A stretch of 64,000 nucleotides of DNA from Cyclobacteriaceae bacterium (GCA_019638275.1 JAHBUC010000001.1:620001-684000), one strand, 5' to 3'; shown: positions 26,426 to 34,681, numbered from the stretch's first letter. Notes: generated by a model not told the origin, from the letters alone. Made by a program: numbers and translations.

Positions 26426-26767
26426 ATGGCGTTAACGAATGGCTTATACAAGGTAAAATTCAACAGGCGTTACCACTTGTTGCGGGTGGGGATGCAACAA
26501 GGGCAGAAAATGTTTAAACTCGACCATGGACCGTGGGAGCCTATGGAGAAATTGCACGGCACCGAGGATGCCCTTGAATTGCTTTGCCAGGTTGATGAAC
26601 AGACGGTGTATAAGGATGTCAAGGAACCCAGGCTTACCATTAGCTGGCAGGACAGTGAGCAGCGTGAATTCCGGATGACGGTGCGTGATACGTGGGCGCT
26701 TCGCAATATCTTGCAGGAATTTCCTTTCCTTCAAGAACCCTTTAGTTATTTACCCCGCAAGAAATAA
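26426..26767 (+). CDS. small protein of unknown function, partner of the SRAP gene
   Basis: 113 residues from the ATG at 26426 (MALTNGLYKVKFNRR...). The frame is open to 26369 but the upstream codons look non-protein. Not recognised; it is mixed alpha/beta with charged surface. Its last base overlaps the first base of the SRAP gene (TAATG), so the two are translated together. Such small partners of SRAP genes are common on Bacteroidota mobile DNA as far as I recall. Confidence 0.55.
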   Translation: MALTNGLYKVKFNRRYHLLRVGMQQGQKMFKLDHGPWEPMEKLHGTEDALELLCQVDEQTVYKDVKEPRLTISWQDSEQREFRMTVRDTWALRNILQEFPFLQEPFSYLPRKK

Positions 26768-27475
26768 TGTGTTACGATAAAGCGTACCTGGCCAAAAAGC
26801 AGGCGAAATATGCGAACCGATATGCGGTTCATGCATCCGAGGTTGAGTATCTGAAAGATCAGTTGAATAAAATCAACCTGGGGCCTGTGTATCATGCATC
26901 GGGTTTTGATCATCCGGAAGTACCGGTAATTATTGATGCTGAGAAAAAAATTGAGTTATACACTTGGGGACTGATTCCACGATGGGTGAAATCACCGGCT
27001 GAGGCGGTGAAAATGAGTAACAGCACAATCAATGCACGTGCAGAAACCATGTTTGAAAAGCCAGCCTTTCGGGAGCCAGCGCGCAACCAACGTTGCCTAG
27101 TATTAGTGGATGGATTTTTCGAGCACCATCATAAAGGAGGCAAGACTTTTCCGTATCACATTAAGTTGAAAAATGATGAGCCGATGACGCTGGCCGGTCT
27201 TTGGGATGAATGGGTTGACCGGGAGTCGGGTCTGGTGCGCAGAACGTATGCCGGTGATTTTGCCCAAACACCTGGAGTTGGAGTGGTTGAAGCCAGGGGA
27301 TACTCAAGCTGATCAGGAATTGATTCAGGAGTTGGCGCAGCCGTATTCGGAAACAGAATTGGAAGCCTATACGGTAAGGCGGTTAAGAGGGAAGGAGGCT
27401 GTTGGCAATTCACCGGTGGCGCAGGAGCGGTATAGTTATGTGGATCTGGAGCAAAGTCAGGGGAATTTGTTTTGA
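26767..27475 (+). pseudogene. SRAP (YedK/HMCES-like) gene, frameshifted by a small deletion
   Basis: The first frame (26767-27312) starts MCYDK with the catalytic Cys2 and keeps NARAETM, the Glu of LVDGFFEHH and GLWDEW. After GLVRRTYA the reading leaves the family and stops at 27312. The family resumes in another frame with RMPVILPKHLELEWLKP, ending at 27475 (QSQGNLF). About 20 codons, including the active-site His of the HxxRMP block, are missing. SRAP proteins bind covalently to abasic sites in single-stranded DNA. This copy should be inactive. Confidence 0.85.
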
Positions 27476-27671
27476 AAAGATTTACTTCTTGTTGTTAGTG
27501 AACTACGTGTTTCTTGTTTTTTCGTCACCTAATACATGTTCAAGCCTCCTAGCGAAACATTCAGGGCCTGGTGCTTCCAAGAAGTTCATAGCGAATTCTC
27601 TTCATAGGTTTAGGTTAATGCCTTGGAAGACCGGTACCTGTTTGTTTCGATGGTGGTTACACCCCTGGTCT

Positions 27672-27965
27672 ATGAATACACCCGATAAAGTATCCAAACT
27701 CATAGAAAAAATGCAGCATCTGGTTCACCGGCTGCGTGATCAGCACGATCTGATTCTTCATCAGCGTGTGAACGAGTTCTTTTACATGCAAAAGATTGAG
27801 GAGTTGACCTTGCTTGTCGATCGGTTCAATGCGCTTCGCACTGATCTGGATGAGTTTGCGCATCAGCTTCGGGCACATTACCGTCAGTGTTTTACCCACT
27901 GGAGTCGGGATGCACGGTGGGTAAATGTGTATGTGCACCGTGTAAAAGGGAGGTCTATTTTGTAG
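27672..27965 (+). CDS. small helical protein of unknown function
   Basis: 97 residues from ATG 27672 (MNTPDKVSKLIEKMQHLVHR...); the longer frame back to 27402 runs through SRAP sequence and is not used. The sequence is amphipathic-helical, rich in Leu, His, Gln and Arg, like two to three long helices. Not recognised. It resembles in style the 31885 protein, and both lie on the mobile segment. Confidence 0.45.
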   Translation: MNTPDKVSKLIEKMQHLVHRLRDQHDLILHQRVNEFFYMQKIEELTLLVDRFNALRTDLDEFAHQLRAHYRQCFTHWSRDARWVNVYVHRVKGRSIL

Positions 27966-27996
27966 CTGATGTTGTCAGGTGAGTCATTTGAAAGCG

Positions 27997-29172
27997 TTAT
28001 CCCCGATCTATGTATTGGATCATATTCATCAACATGGATCGCACGGATTCTTTTGTTCCAGTCTCCACATTATAGTATTTTGAACGGAAGCTGGCATAGG
28101 AGATGGTCTCCGAGCGTTTGGTCATTACAAACCTGACCAGAAAATGAAGCACCTGACTAAGGTTGTTGTTGAGGATCATTTTTGTCTCTATAAAAATACG
28201 AAGCAAATAGGCCAGTTGGGCAACAGATGCTTCAAACTTAAGTTTGAAACCTGGCAGGAGGGAATCCTGGGATCGATCCGGTGAACTGCTGCTGAGTTGC
28301 TGCAATCGTTCCTGGTAGTCGATCTCTTCGGAGATGTAAATATTCAATTGATCTTTGAGTGGGCTTCCGTTGAGGTTGTAGCGAATACCGGGTTTGACCT
28401 GTGCCTGGTTGATCTTCTTGAGCATGAATGAGAGTTGTTCTATTTTTTCCGTCCGCGTCTCGGCCTGATCCAATAACGATGAAATGTAATGGGCGTGGTA
28501 GGTGAGTACTTTTACAGCATTGTAATTCAAGTAGTATATGACTTGTCGCAGTTCCTCATCCCAGTCCACAGCTTTTTTATCTAAGTCCATCAACCTGTGA
28601 AATTCCTTGAGCACTTCTTTGGCATACATAACTTTTCGGTAGGTGATGCCTTGGTCGGTTTTACTGACAATAATTTTTTTGAGCACATGGAGTAATAGGC
28701 CAATCAAGCGCTGATCGACTTGCAGGGTTGAGAAGAAATTTTCAATTTTCTTTATCGCGGTCCGACAATCCTGACGCGCGATGTCGATGTAGCTTTCGGG
28801 AGCCTTGGCATCCTGATCAAAGTAGCGGGTGAAGTGTCGTTCCACAAACACCAACAACTCCTCCAGCCCGGCATAGAATACTTCATGAAATAGTTTGCGT
28901 TTCCGATCTTTTGCCTGATCGCCTCTCATGAATAGCGCTGATTTATCCATCAGGCGAATTAGGGCCTGCTGATGATATTGGATGTAGCGTTCCAGGTGGC
29001 GTTCGTCCTCGAATGAGAAGACTTCGTGAATGAAAGTTTGTTTAATCCTTTCAATTTCCTTGCTCATGGTGTCCTTCAGTACCTGCTGCTGCTGCTCATT
29101 GCGGATGGATTGCTCCCCTGAAGACTGGAGTTGATCCAACGCATACAGTTCATATTTGACACCAGGATGCAT
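27997..29172 (-). CDS. RteC-like protein of mobile elements
   Basis: 391 residues, nearly all helical with many Gln/Lys/Leu; no signal peptide. The C-terminal ~75 residues (LAYLLRIFIETKMI... VRFVMTKRSETISYASFRSK... VRSMLMNMIQYID) resemble the end of RteC-type regulators and related proteins carried by Bacteroidota conjugative elements, which help control excision. The match is by eye and only over this part. It is transcribed towards the SRAP region from its own start, 55 bases from the FecR gene stop. Confidence 0.5.
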   Translation of the reverse strand: MHPGVKYELYALDQLQSSGEQSIRNEQQQQVLKDTMSKEIERIKQTFIHEVFSFEDERHLERYIQYHQQALIRLMDKSALFMRGDQAKDRKRKLFHEVFYAGLEELLVFVERHFTRYFDQDAKAPESYIDIARQDCRTAIKKIENFFSTLQVDQRLIGLLLHVLKKIIVSKTDQGITYRKVMYAKEVLKEFHRLMDLDKKAVDWDEELRQVIYYLNYNAVKVLTYHAHYISSLLDQAETRTEKIEQLSFMLKKINQAQVKPGIRYNLNGSPLKDQLNIYISEEIDYQERLQQLSSSSPDRSQDSLLPGFKLKFEASVAQLAYLLRIFIETKMILNNNLSQVLHFLVRFVMTKRSETISYASFRSKYYNVETGTKESVRSMLMNMIQYIDRG

Positions 29173-29227
29173 GACAAGGTGATACCCGTTGTAGATTCTG
29201 TTAGTTTATTCATTTATTCCTATCGCC

Positions 29228-29803
29228 TCATTCATTTCTGTCTTTATCCGTGGCGCCTGCATTCTTCACAAGCTTATATTGTGTATCGGTCAGCGCCACA
29301 AACGTGACATCCAGTACCTGTTCCATGGCTCTCAAAACTTCGCCTTCTTGTTTTGTCCGAAAGAAGCTGCCCGAGTAGAGACATTGAAGCAATTCCGGAT
29401 TGGGAACTTCTATTTGAATGTCATAGCGGCTTTCCAATACAGCGATTACATTTTTGAGGGCTACTTCATCAAACCGGTAACCAGGCAAGCCTTGCCCCGA
29501 TCTGTTTAGCCATGCCATACCAATTAGGGTCAATATCAGGATGATTAGCGCATACAGATACGCACGGATCCTTTTCTTCCTAACTTGTTGTTGTTTTATT
29601 AGGGTATTTAATTTTTCAAAATCACGATCCGATTCCTGACTTGATACCGATTTGGTATGTTGCTCACTTTCCCATAGGAGCCTGATGTTTTCGAATTCTT
29701 CCTTGTTTTCCGGATTCATCGCTATCCAGTCCTCCAGTTCCTGCTTTTCGACCTCGCTGGCCACGCCTGATAATACTCTATATATATACGACACGCGATC
29801 CAT
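29228..29803 (-). CDS. FecR-type anti-sigma factor, short form
   Basis: 191 residues. Order: N-terminal cytoplasmic helical segment of DUF4880 type (EVEKQELEDWIAMNPENKEE), one membrane helix (about 81-99), then a C-terminal DUF4974 domain (FDEVALKNVIAVLESRYDIQI, ending FVALTDTQYKLV). The central FecR beta domain, present in normal 300-350-residue members, is absent. It lies downstream of an ECF sigma factor gene with a 65-base gap, the usual order. No TonB receptor pair (SusC/D) follows. Confidence 0.8.
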   Translation of the reverse strand: MDRVSYIYRVLSGVASEVEKQELEDWIAMNPENKEEFENIRLLWESEQHTKSVSSQESDRDFEKLNTLIKQQQVRKKRIRAYLYALIILILTLIGMAWLNRSGQGLPGYRFDEVALKNVIAVLESRYDIQIEVPNPELLQCLYSGSFFRTKQEGEVLRAMEQVLDVTFVALTDTQYKLVKNAGATDKDRNE

Positions 29804-29868
29804 GATTAGCCTTTTATTTAATTACTCTGAGAATGAGGGGTTTGTCCTATGCCAGAACCTGAATATTT

Positions 29869-30426
29869 TCAATCTTTTAGTTGCAGATGCCTGCGAAGCC
29901 GTTTTTTTGCGCTTGTCAGGCTGCGTTCTACGGCCTTCACACCCACGCCAAGCCTGGCGGAAATTTGATCATTGGTAAGTTCTTCATTGATTTTCAGCAT
30001 GAGGCATTGTTGTTCGCGTGGCGGAAAGCCTGCGATGATTTTCAGGATTTCCTGCGTGATCTCGAGTTGAATCATGTTGGATTCCATGGATGATTCAAGC
30101 GGGTCAAGGCGGCCATTCAGGAATCTGATTTTCTTATTTCTGAGTTGAATGGTGTCTTTGAAATGGGAAATTGATTTATACCGGACCACCTTTACCAGGT
30201 AGTGTTGAATGGATCTTTCATGATCTTGTCCCAATTTTTTGGCGTTGAGCCACACATGGTGAAATGTGTCCTGGAGAATATCTTTGGATGCTTCTTCATC
30301 ATGAGTCAGCCCAAGTGCAATACGCAACAAAGCACTATAATACTGATCGTGAAGGATTCGGATGGCCCTTCGTGGCGAAGTAAGTAGTAGTAATCGTAAT
30401 TCACGGTTGTTTATAGAACCCTGCAT
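29869..30426 (-). CDS. ECF RNA polymerase sigma factor
   Basis: 185 residues with region 2 (EEASKDILQDTFHHVWLNAKKL) and region 4 (FPPREQQCLMLKINEELTND, VKAVERSLTSAKKRLRRHL). Belongs to the Bacteroidota sigma/FecR class. Co-transcribed with the short FecR gene. Its target regulon is not evident in this window. Confidence 0.88.
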   Translation of the reverse strand: MQGSINNRELRLLLLTSPRRAIRILHDQYYSALLRIALGLTHDEEASKDILQDTFHHVWLNAKKLGQDHERSIQHYLVKVVRYKSISHFKDTIQLRNKKIRFLNGRLDPLESSMESNMIQLEITQEILKIIAGFPPREQQCLMLKINEELTNDQISARLGVGVKAVERSLTSAKKRLRRHLQLKD

Positions 30427-30584
30427 TATTCGTTGCTATTATTCGAGCTCGTTATCAGACTCTAAGAAGTCTATCAGAGCCTGTTGGTAATCAACGATGA
30501 ATTATCCTTGAAATAACCATTTACAATGTGTTGCTTAATTTACGGTTAATCGTGCGAAAAATAAAATGCGTGATCAGGCCGAAT

Positions 30585-30608
30585 AAAAAAGGGGTGTTAA
30601 CACCCTTT
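30585..30608. terminator. bidirectional terminator
   Basis: The palindrome GGGTGTTAACACCC is flanked by A6 on the left and T7 on the right (about 30585-30608), so it works on both strands. On the minus strand it contains the stop codon of the 30597 gene. Confidence 0.75.
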
Positions 30609-30962
30609 TTTTACGCTTTCGGTTTGTAGGGTGTTGAACATGTCATAGCCCTGACTTTTTAGTTCGTCCCGTGCCTGATCGTCCCATTTGTCGCAACCTG
30701 TTTCAATATTCATCATGTAGGTGACATGGGTTTGATCTTCATCATCATAATAGAACCGGATGTCAAGGTAGGTTCCAAAGTCATGCGGACAGCGTACGAT
30801 TTTGAAAAATGACCCATGTGGATTCATCCCAAATGTGCGTTTCAGTTGATCCATGTAAACGCGGGCTTCAATACGGGATCTTTGCATGTAATCTTCGCTG
30901 CCTACCTGTGCGCAGGATTCATCATGAGGTGTGGTCTGTGAAAGATAAATGTAGTCTAACAT
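30597..30962 (-). CDS. small acidic protein of unknown function
   Basis: 121 residues. Not recognised. Composition is acidic with several Cys, Tyr and His (FFKIVRCPHDFGTYLDIRFY, DDEDQTHVTYMMNIETGCDK, ending KKGC). The beta-rich centre looks like a small globular domain as in proteins carried by plasmids and conjugative elements. It has its own terminator and a long structured upstream leader (30981-31128). Confidence 0.6.
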   Translation of the reverse strand: MLDYIYLSQTTPHDESCAQVGSEDYMQRSRIEARVYMDQLKRTFGMNPHGSFFKIVRCPHDFGTYLDIRFYYDDEDQTHVTYMMNIETGCDKWDDQARDELKSQGYDMFNTLQTESVKKGC

Positions 30963-31333
30963 AGCTGTGCGGTTTTTGGTTGAACATCATTTTATGTTCA
31001 GCCTTTACCGGGCTTTTCCGGAACAGCTGCGCGCCAGGAGAATAGAAAAAGCCAAGAGGAATCGGAATAAATGGAAGTGTGTGGAGGTATGTGCGTTTAT
31101 GCCGAAGTCTCTTGGCGGAGTTCCGGAACAAGTCCGAACTTGAAGATGAAATGATGAGGTGGTTACATTGCCTTAGTGGCTATTATGATCGTGGGGAGTA
31201 GTCACGTGAATATGTCGAAAAGGAAAATTTTCATAGGAATTATTCCCATTGTAGGCACCACTAACCTTTGCACAAGCCCAATATTCAGCCTTGGATATTT
31301 GTGATAAGTCCCAGGTACATTTATCAGCGATAT
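30963..31333. other. non-coding region with inverted repeats, leader of the 30597 gene
   Basis: No gene supported. It holds a hairpin TGAACAT (30981-30987) / ATGTTCA (30994-31000) and a larger interrupted inverted repeat at 31016-31128 that is listed separately. On the minus strand these would fall in the 5' leader of the 30597 gene. Confidence 0.5.
31016..31128. repeat. interrupted long inverted repeat
   Basis: TTCCGGAAC (31016-31024) matches GTTCCGGAA (31120-31128); GCCAAGAG (31051-31058) matches CTCTTGGC (31109-31116); inner TCGG/CCGA and ATAAA/TTTAT extend the arm. The left arm carries an extra ~24 bases between the two blocks. It would fold as a long RNA stem or could be the ends of a very small mobile element. 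Confidence 0.55.
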
Positions 31334-31432
31334 ATGCAGAAAGGTAATACCGTAGTTTTGCTGGTGGTAATCGCCAGTTTTGTCATGTTCATGCTTTGTG
31401 TGGTGCTGGTAGTGGCCGCGCGTGGCGGCTAA
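31334..31432 (+). CDS. 32-aa single-pass membrane peptide
   Basis: A short frame MQKGNTVVLLVVIASFVMFM... ending VVAARGG. A charged N-terminus, one strongly hydrophobic helix of about 22 residues, and a short Arg-containing tail. No family recognised. It converges with a very similar-sized minus-strand peptide gene 25 bases downstream, which makes both more believable. Type I toxin or small regulator of a membrane complex are the usual roles for such peptides (inference). Confidence 0.45.
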   Translation: MQKGNTVVLLVVIASFVMFMLCVVLVVAARGG

Positions 31433-31457
31433 CCTGATTCAGACTGATCCTGTTTTG

Positions 31458-31553
31458 TTAGGGTTGTTGGGACTCTATAACAATACTCATAGCCATAAGC
31501 ATGATCAAAATAAAAACAACCGAGACAAAGGCCAGTATGCATTTTCTTTCCAT
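31458..31553 (-). CDS. 31-aa single-pass membrane peptide, convergent with 31334
   Basis: Minus-strand frame MERKCILAFVSVVFILIMLM... ending VIESQQP. Same layout as its neighbour: charged start, one helix, short polar tail. It has a single Cys at residue 5. The gap between the two stops is 25 bases with no T-run. Confidence 0.45.
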   Translation of the reverse strand: MERKCILAFVSVVFILIMLMAMSIVIESQQP

Positions 31554-31884
31554 ATCATTTTTAATCTATGATCGGAAAGATAGGTTACACAGGAGGTAGT
31601 GATGTCTGGAATAGGAAATTCTCCTATGGTAATTTTATTAAAGGGCTATGGGATCCATTATCATAAAATGGGAGACCTCGTTTTTGGTAATTTCACATTC
31701 ATTTATCTGACAATTTCTGTCATGAACCCATCTTACATATTCCATTTTTGTGCCCACTGTTTTACCTTGCCGCATGTGAATCTTAGGTTAGGTACCAACG
31801 GATCATTAACGCCAAAGAGAGTTTGATCCTCTTAACGGATTCACAAGAGGATTATATGTCCCAAACTGATTTATCTTTGCTTCT
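31554..31884. other. non-coding region
   Basis: A 75-residue frame at 31599 is present but has no protein-like character and is not supported. The stretch may hold the promoters for the minus-strand membrane peptide and the 31885 gene; no consensus is clear. Confidence 0.4.
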
Positions 31885-32217
31885 ATGATTGAAAATCAAC
31901 CCACAGAAAAACTTTCCTATACTCAACGCATTGATCACATTAGGACGCTGCGCAATAGCTTGGTTAAGGATTTTCTGGATGAGGCTAATCTGATGCGCTA
32001 TTTTGCTGAGCAATACCGGCACATGCACCTGAATACGCGCAAACTCGAGTTTATAAAGAAGGAATTACGTGAATTGCTGGATGCCCCGGTTGACTTGGTA
32101 CATTATGCATCATTACTGCTGGAAATGAAACAAGAGGGCACAGCTTCGATTACAGCCAGTCACCACAAACTATTTTATGATGAATTGGAGAAAATATTTT
32201 CCCGGTATGCACACTAG
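31885..32217 (+). CDS. small helical protein next to the integrase
   Basis: 110 residues (MIENQPTEKLSYTQRIDHIR...), all-alpha with many charged residues, no signal peptide. Not recognised. It converges on the integrase gene (24 bases between stops). It is probably a cargo or accessory gene of the integrated element. Confidence 0.55.
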   Translation: MIENQPTEKLSYTQRIDHIRTLRNSLVKDFLDEANLMRYFAEQYRHMHLNTRKLEFIKKELRELLDAPVDLVHYASLLLEMKQEGTASITASHHKLFYDELEKIFSRYAH

Positions 32218-32240
32218 ACTGAATAGCCCGACCAGGCCTT

Positions 32241-33506
32241 TCATTTGAACACATTACCGCCTACGTTTTTCCGTAAGGTGGTATTTCCTGCGAGTCTGTC
32301 CTTTAGTTTCTTCATGTCATTACTGATCTTCTTCTGTACGATCTTACCGTAAATCTGGGTGGTTCGGATATCGGTATGCCCCAGGAGTTCCATGGCCGTT
32401 TCCATCGGTACATCATTTACCAACAACACTGTTGTCGCAAAGGTATGGCGTGCAGTATGTGTGGTAAGGTTCTTGCGAATGCCGCAAAGCGCAGCCACCT
32501 CCTTCAGGTACGCATTATATCGCTGGTTACTGTTCATCGGGAGCAACTTGTTATGTGCTTTGCAGTATGGGTGATTCTTATACCTGGCAATGATCTCCTG
32601 AGGAATGGGCAGTAGGGGAACATTCTCGGTGGTGTCGGTCTTTTTGCGATTCCGGATAATCCACTTCTCACCATCTATGCCCAAAGTAACATCATCCGGA
32701 CCCAATGCTGCGGCATCGGAGTACGCATAACCCGTGTAGCAACTGAACAGGTAACAATCCCGAACTTCTGCAAGGCGCTTTATGACAAATTCCTTACGAT
32801 AGAGGGCATCCAGTTCTTCCTGATTCAAGAATTCCCGTTTAGCCTTTTTATAGGTGCATTGGAACAGGTCAAATGGGTTTGAGGGGATATATTCCAACAT
32901 TACCCCGTATTTCATGATTTGTTTGAGGTCTTTGGCGTACTTCATAGCGGTATTGTGTCCCATTTTGTCCGTTCTCCGCATATAATGCTCAAACTCAACG
33001 ATAAAATTCATTTTGACTTCGTCTAGAATGACATCTGCTTTTCTGAATTTATACTTAACAAAACCCTTGCACTTATTAAGCAGTACTTGAAAGCGTTTGT
33101 ACCTGCCTTCTGACAAGTCATTGATTTCCTTGCGGTCAACAAGGCGTTGCAGGTATTGATCGAAAAGTTGGAAGAATGTCTTCTTGGTTTCCTTGATTCC
33201 CTTGTAGGAATTCTTGACATCATCCGCAGTCACCACATCCTGGGTGGTAAGCAAGATGTTGTAGTGCCTGAGTACTTCGCTTCTTACCAGGTCCAAGTAA
33301 TCGTTGATCGATGTTGCATCGCTGCAGGTCGTGCGTACACGATTGTGTTCCATATCCCAGTGTTTTGCATGCACGAACTTTTGCACGGAGCATTCAGCGC
33401 GTTTGCTGTTGATTGTAATCCTCAACCATATTGGTGTGAGTCCATGTTTGTTGGTCTTGGCTTTGTTGAGCCAGAAGGTGATGGAGAAGGTTTGATTAAG
33501 ATTCAT
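32241..33506 (-). CDS. tyrosine recombinase (integrase), Bacteroidota type
   Basis: 421 residues. Domains: arm-binding N-terminus (FSITFWLNKAKTNKHGLTPI...), core-binding SAM-like domain (about 105-210), catalytic domain (220-400) with HTARHTF (His-x-x-Arg), LLGHTDIRTTQIYGKI (His and nucleophile Tyr). In the place of the first catalytic Arg (TGLRxSE) the sequence is TGYAYSDAAAL, as in IntDOT-type recombinases of this phylum that lack Arg I. The gene points away from tRNA-Lys, with arrayed palindromic repeats between them, the standard layout of an element inserted at the tRNA 3' end. Confidence 0.93.
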   Translation of the reverse strand: MNLNQTFSITFWLNKAKTNKHGLTPIWLRITINSKRAECSVQKFVHAKHWDMEHNRVRTTCSDATSINDYLDLVRSEVLRHYNILLTTQDVVTADDVKNSYKGIKETKKTFFQLFDQYLQRLVDRKEINDLSEGRYKRFQVLLNKCKGFVKYKFRKADVILDEVKMNFIVEFEHYMRRTDKMGHNTAMKYAKDLKQIMKYGVMLEYIPSNPFDLFQCTYKKAKREFLNQEELDALYRKEFVIKRLAEVRDCYLFSCYTGYAYSDAAALGPDDVTLGIDGEKWIIRNRKKTDTTENVPLLPIPQEIIARYKNHPYCKAHNKLLPMNSNQRYNAYLKEVAALCGIRKNLTTHTARHTFATTVLLVNDVPMETAMELLGHTDIRTTQIYGKIVQKKISNDMKKLKDRLAGNTTLRKNVGGNVFK

Positions 33507-33520
33507 AGCCGTTATTGTTT

Positions 33521-33670
33521 TTGGTAACCGAGCCCGGCTTCAATTTGATGGCAAATGAATCAATTTGATGACCGGAGAATTCGATGTAAAATGCTGGCAA
33601 ACAGCATCATACAAGGGGGTAGGTTACCAAGTTTTAAAAAATTACTTGGTAACCTAGTTGGTCACCTACC
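33521..33670. repeat. att-region repeats (TTGGTAACC family)
   Basis: Four copies of one motif: TTGGTAACC (33521-33529), TAGGTTACCAAGT (33620-33632, reverse), ACTTGGTAACCTA (33644-33656) and TTGGTCACCTACC (33658-33670, one change). The second and third form a perfect 13-bp inverted repeat around an AT-rich 11-base spacer. Position between integrase start and tRNA 3' end fits arm-type or core integrase sites. Confidence 0.65.
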
Positions 33671-33711
33671 AGATGGGTTTTTACGTTACTTTTTGGTTGG
33701 CTTAAAAAGAA

Positions 33712-33744
33712 AAAACCGCTCAAAAATTAATTCTGAGCGGTTTT
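33712..33744 (-). terminator. terminator of tRNA-Lys (works both ways)
   Basis: AAAACCGCTCA (33712-33722) pairs with TGAGCGGTTTT (33734-33744). On the minus strand it lies 24 bases after the tRNA and is followed by a T-rich tract, ending the tRNA transcript. Confidence 0.75.
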
Positions 33745-33767
33745 GGTTTTGGTTGACTTTGGTCTAG

Positions 33768-33840
33768 TGATCCCGCTGGGACTCGAACCCAGGACCCATA
33801 CATTAAAAGTGTATTGCTCTACCAACTGAGCTACGGAATC
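33768..33840 (-). tRNA. tRNA-Lys (anticodon TTT)
   Basis: Minus strand, 73 bases without encoded CCA. Acceptor GATTCCG/CGGGATC with discriminator A, D stem GCTC/GAGC, anticodon stem ATACA/TGTAT with loop CTTTTAA (anticodon TTT), T stem CTGGG/CCCAG with TTCGAGT loop. All arms pair. Its 3' end faces the integrase, making it the likely attachment gene of the element to the left. Confidence 0.96.
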
Positions 33841-33940
33841 TGATCTTCGGTTTCTTTTGAGACCGCTCAACCAATCAGATTTGCCTGTTTTCGAGGCTTT
33901 TCCGTTATTGAGGGCACAAAGGTAACAGAAGGAGAAAAAT

Positions 33941-34681
33941 ATGCAAAACGCACTTTTAAAAATAATCCCGTCCTTACTGTTTATTGCCTGCGCTCAGCTT
34001 TCAATCCCTGTTTTCGCACAAGGATTGCAGTATCACCTTGCCAAAGCAGATTCTCTCTTCGCACAAAAGCGGTACACACAATCGCTCGACTTGTACAAGT
34101 CTGTGTTCAATCAGGGGCAGTACACGCCAGCTATGTTTTTAAAGATGGCCTATATCGAGGAAGGACTCGATCATGCTCCACAGTCGATGCATTACCTCAA
34201 TCTCTATTACCTCGTTACACAAGATGAACGGGTGGTGACCAAAATCAAGGAAGTTGCTTCAACCAAAAAATGGGATGGTTACGAGTTCAACGATTTCGAA
34301 CGATTCATGAGCCTGTACCACCGCTACCACATGCTTATTGCGCTTTCGCTGATGGCGATTTGTACCGTTTTTTTGTTCTGGCTTTTGTGGCAACGTATCC
34401 GTCAGCATAAAGCCAGTATGGGGTTGTGGATCGTACTGCTGATCTTCTCAGCACTATTGGTTGCACACATCAACTTTCCGGTTCAATATCAAACCGGTAT
34501 TATCGCCAACTCCAATACGTACCTGATGACAGGCCCCTCTGCCGGTGCCTCGGTGGCCCAGATCATCAATGAAGGACACCGGGTACGTATTGTTGGGAAA
34601 AGCGATGTTTGGCTAAAGGTGCAGTGGCACGATAAGGAAGCCTACATCCGGCAAGATCAACTACTTCCCGTAGTATTGTAA
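33941..34681 (+). CDS. BatE-like protein (TPR, membrane helices, SH3-like)
   Basis: 246 residues. Signal peptide to about residue 26, one to two TPR-type helical pairs (ADSLFAQKRYTQSLDLYKSV, FLKMAYIEEGLDHAPQSMHY), two membrane helices (about 131-150 and 160-178), then an SH3-like domain (NTYLMTGPSAGASV...VWLKVQWHDKEAYI). This layout is that of BatE proteins of the Bacteroidota aerotolerance set; the other bat genes are not adjacent. It overlaps the 3' end of crcB on the other strand by 21 bases. Confidence 0.75.
   Translation: MQNALLKIIPSLLFIACAQLSIPVFAQGLQYHLAKADSLFAQKRYTQSLDLYKSVFNQGQYTPAMFLKMAYIEEGLDHAPQSMHYLNLYYLVTQDERVVTKIKEVASTKKWDGYEFNDFERFMSLYHRYHMLIALSLMAICTVFLFWLLWQRIRQHKASMGLWIVLLIFSALLVAHINFPVQYQTGIIANSNTYLMTGPSAGASVAQIINEGHRVRIVGKSDVWLKVQWHDKEAYIRQDQLLPVVL

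Noticed and set aside
27402..27671. Upstream part of the frame containing the 27672 protein
   Set aside because: It overlaps the SRAP 3' end in another frame and has no protein-like composition.
30922..31131. 69-aa minus-strand frame
   Set aside because: It runs through the inverted repeats and overlaps the 30597 gene; best read as structured leader.
31599..31826. 75-aa plus-strand frame
   Set aside because: No start signal, no family likeness, composition of translated non-coding DNA.
1..33767. Left attachment site (copy of the tRNA-Lys 3' end)
   Set aside because: Looked for the T-arm and acceptor sequence of the tRNA in the left part by eye and found no convincing copy; it may lie outside the window.
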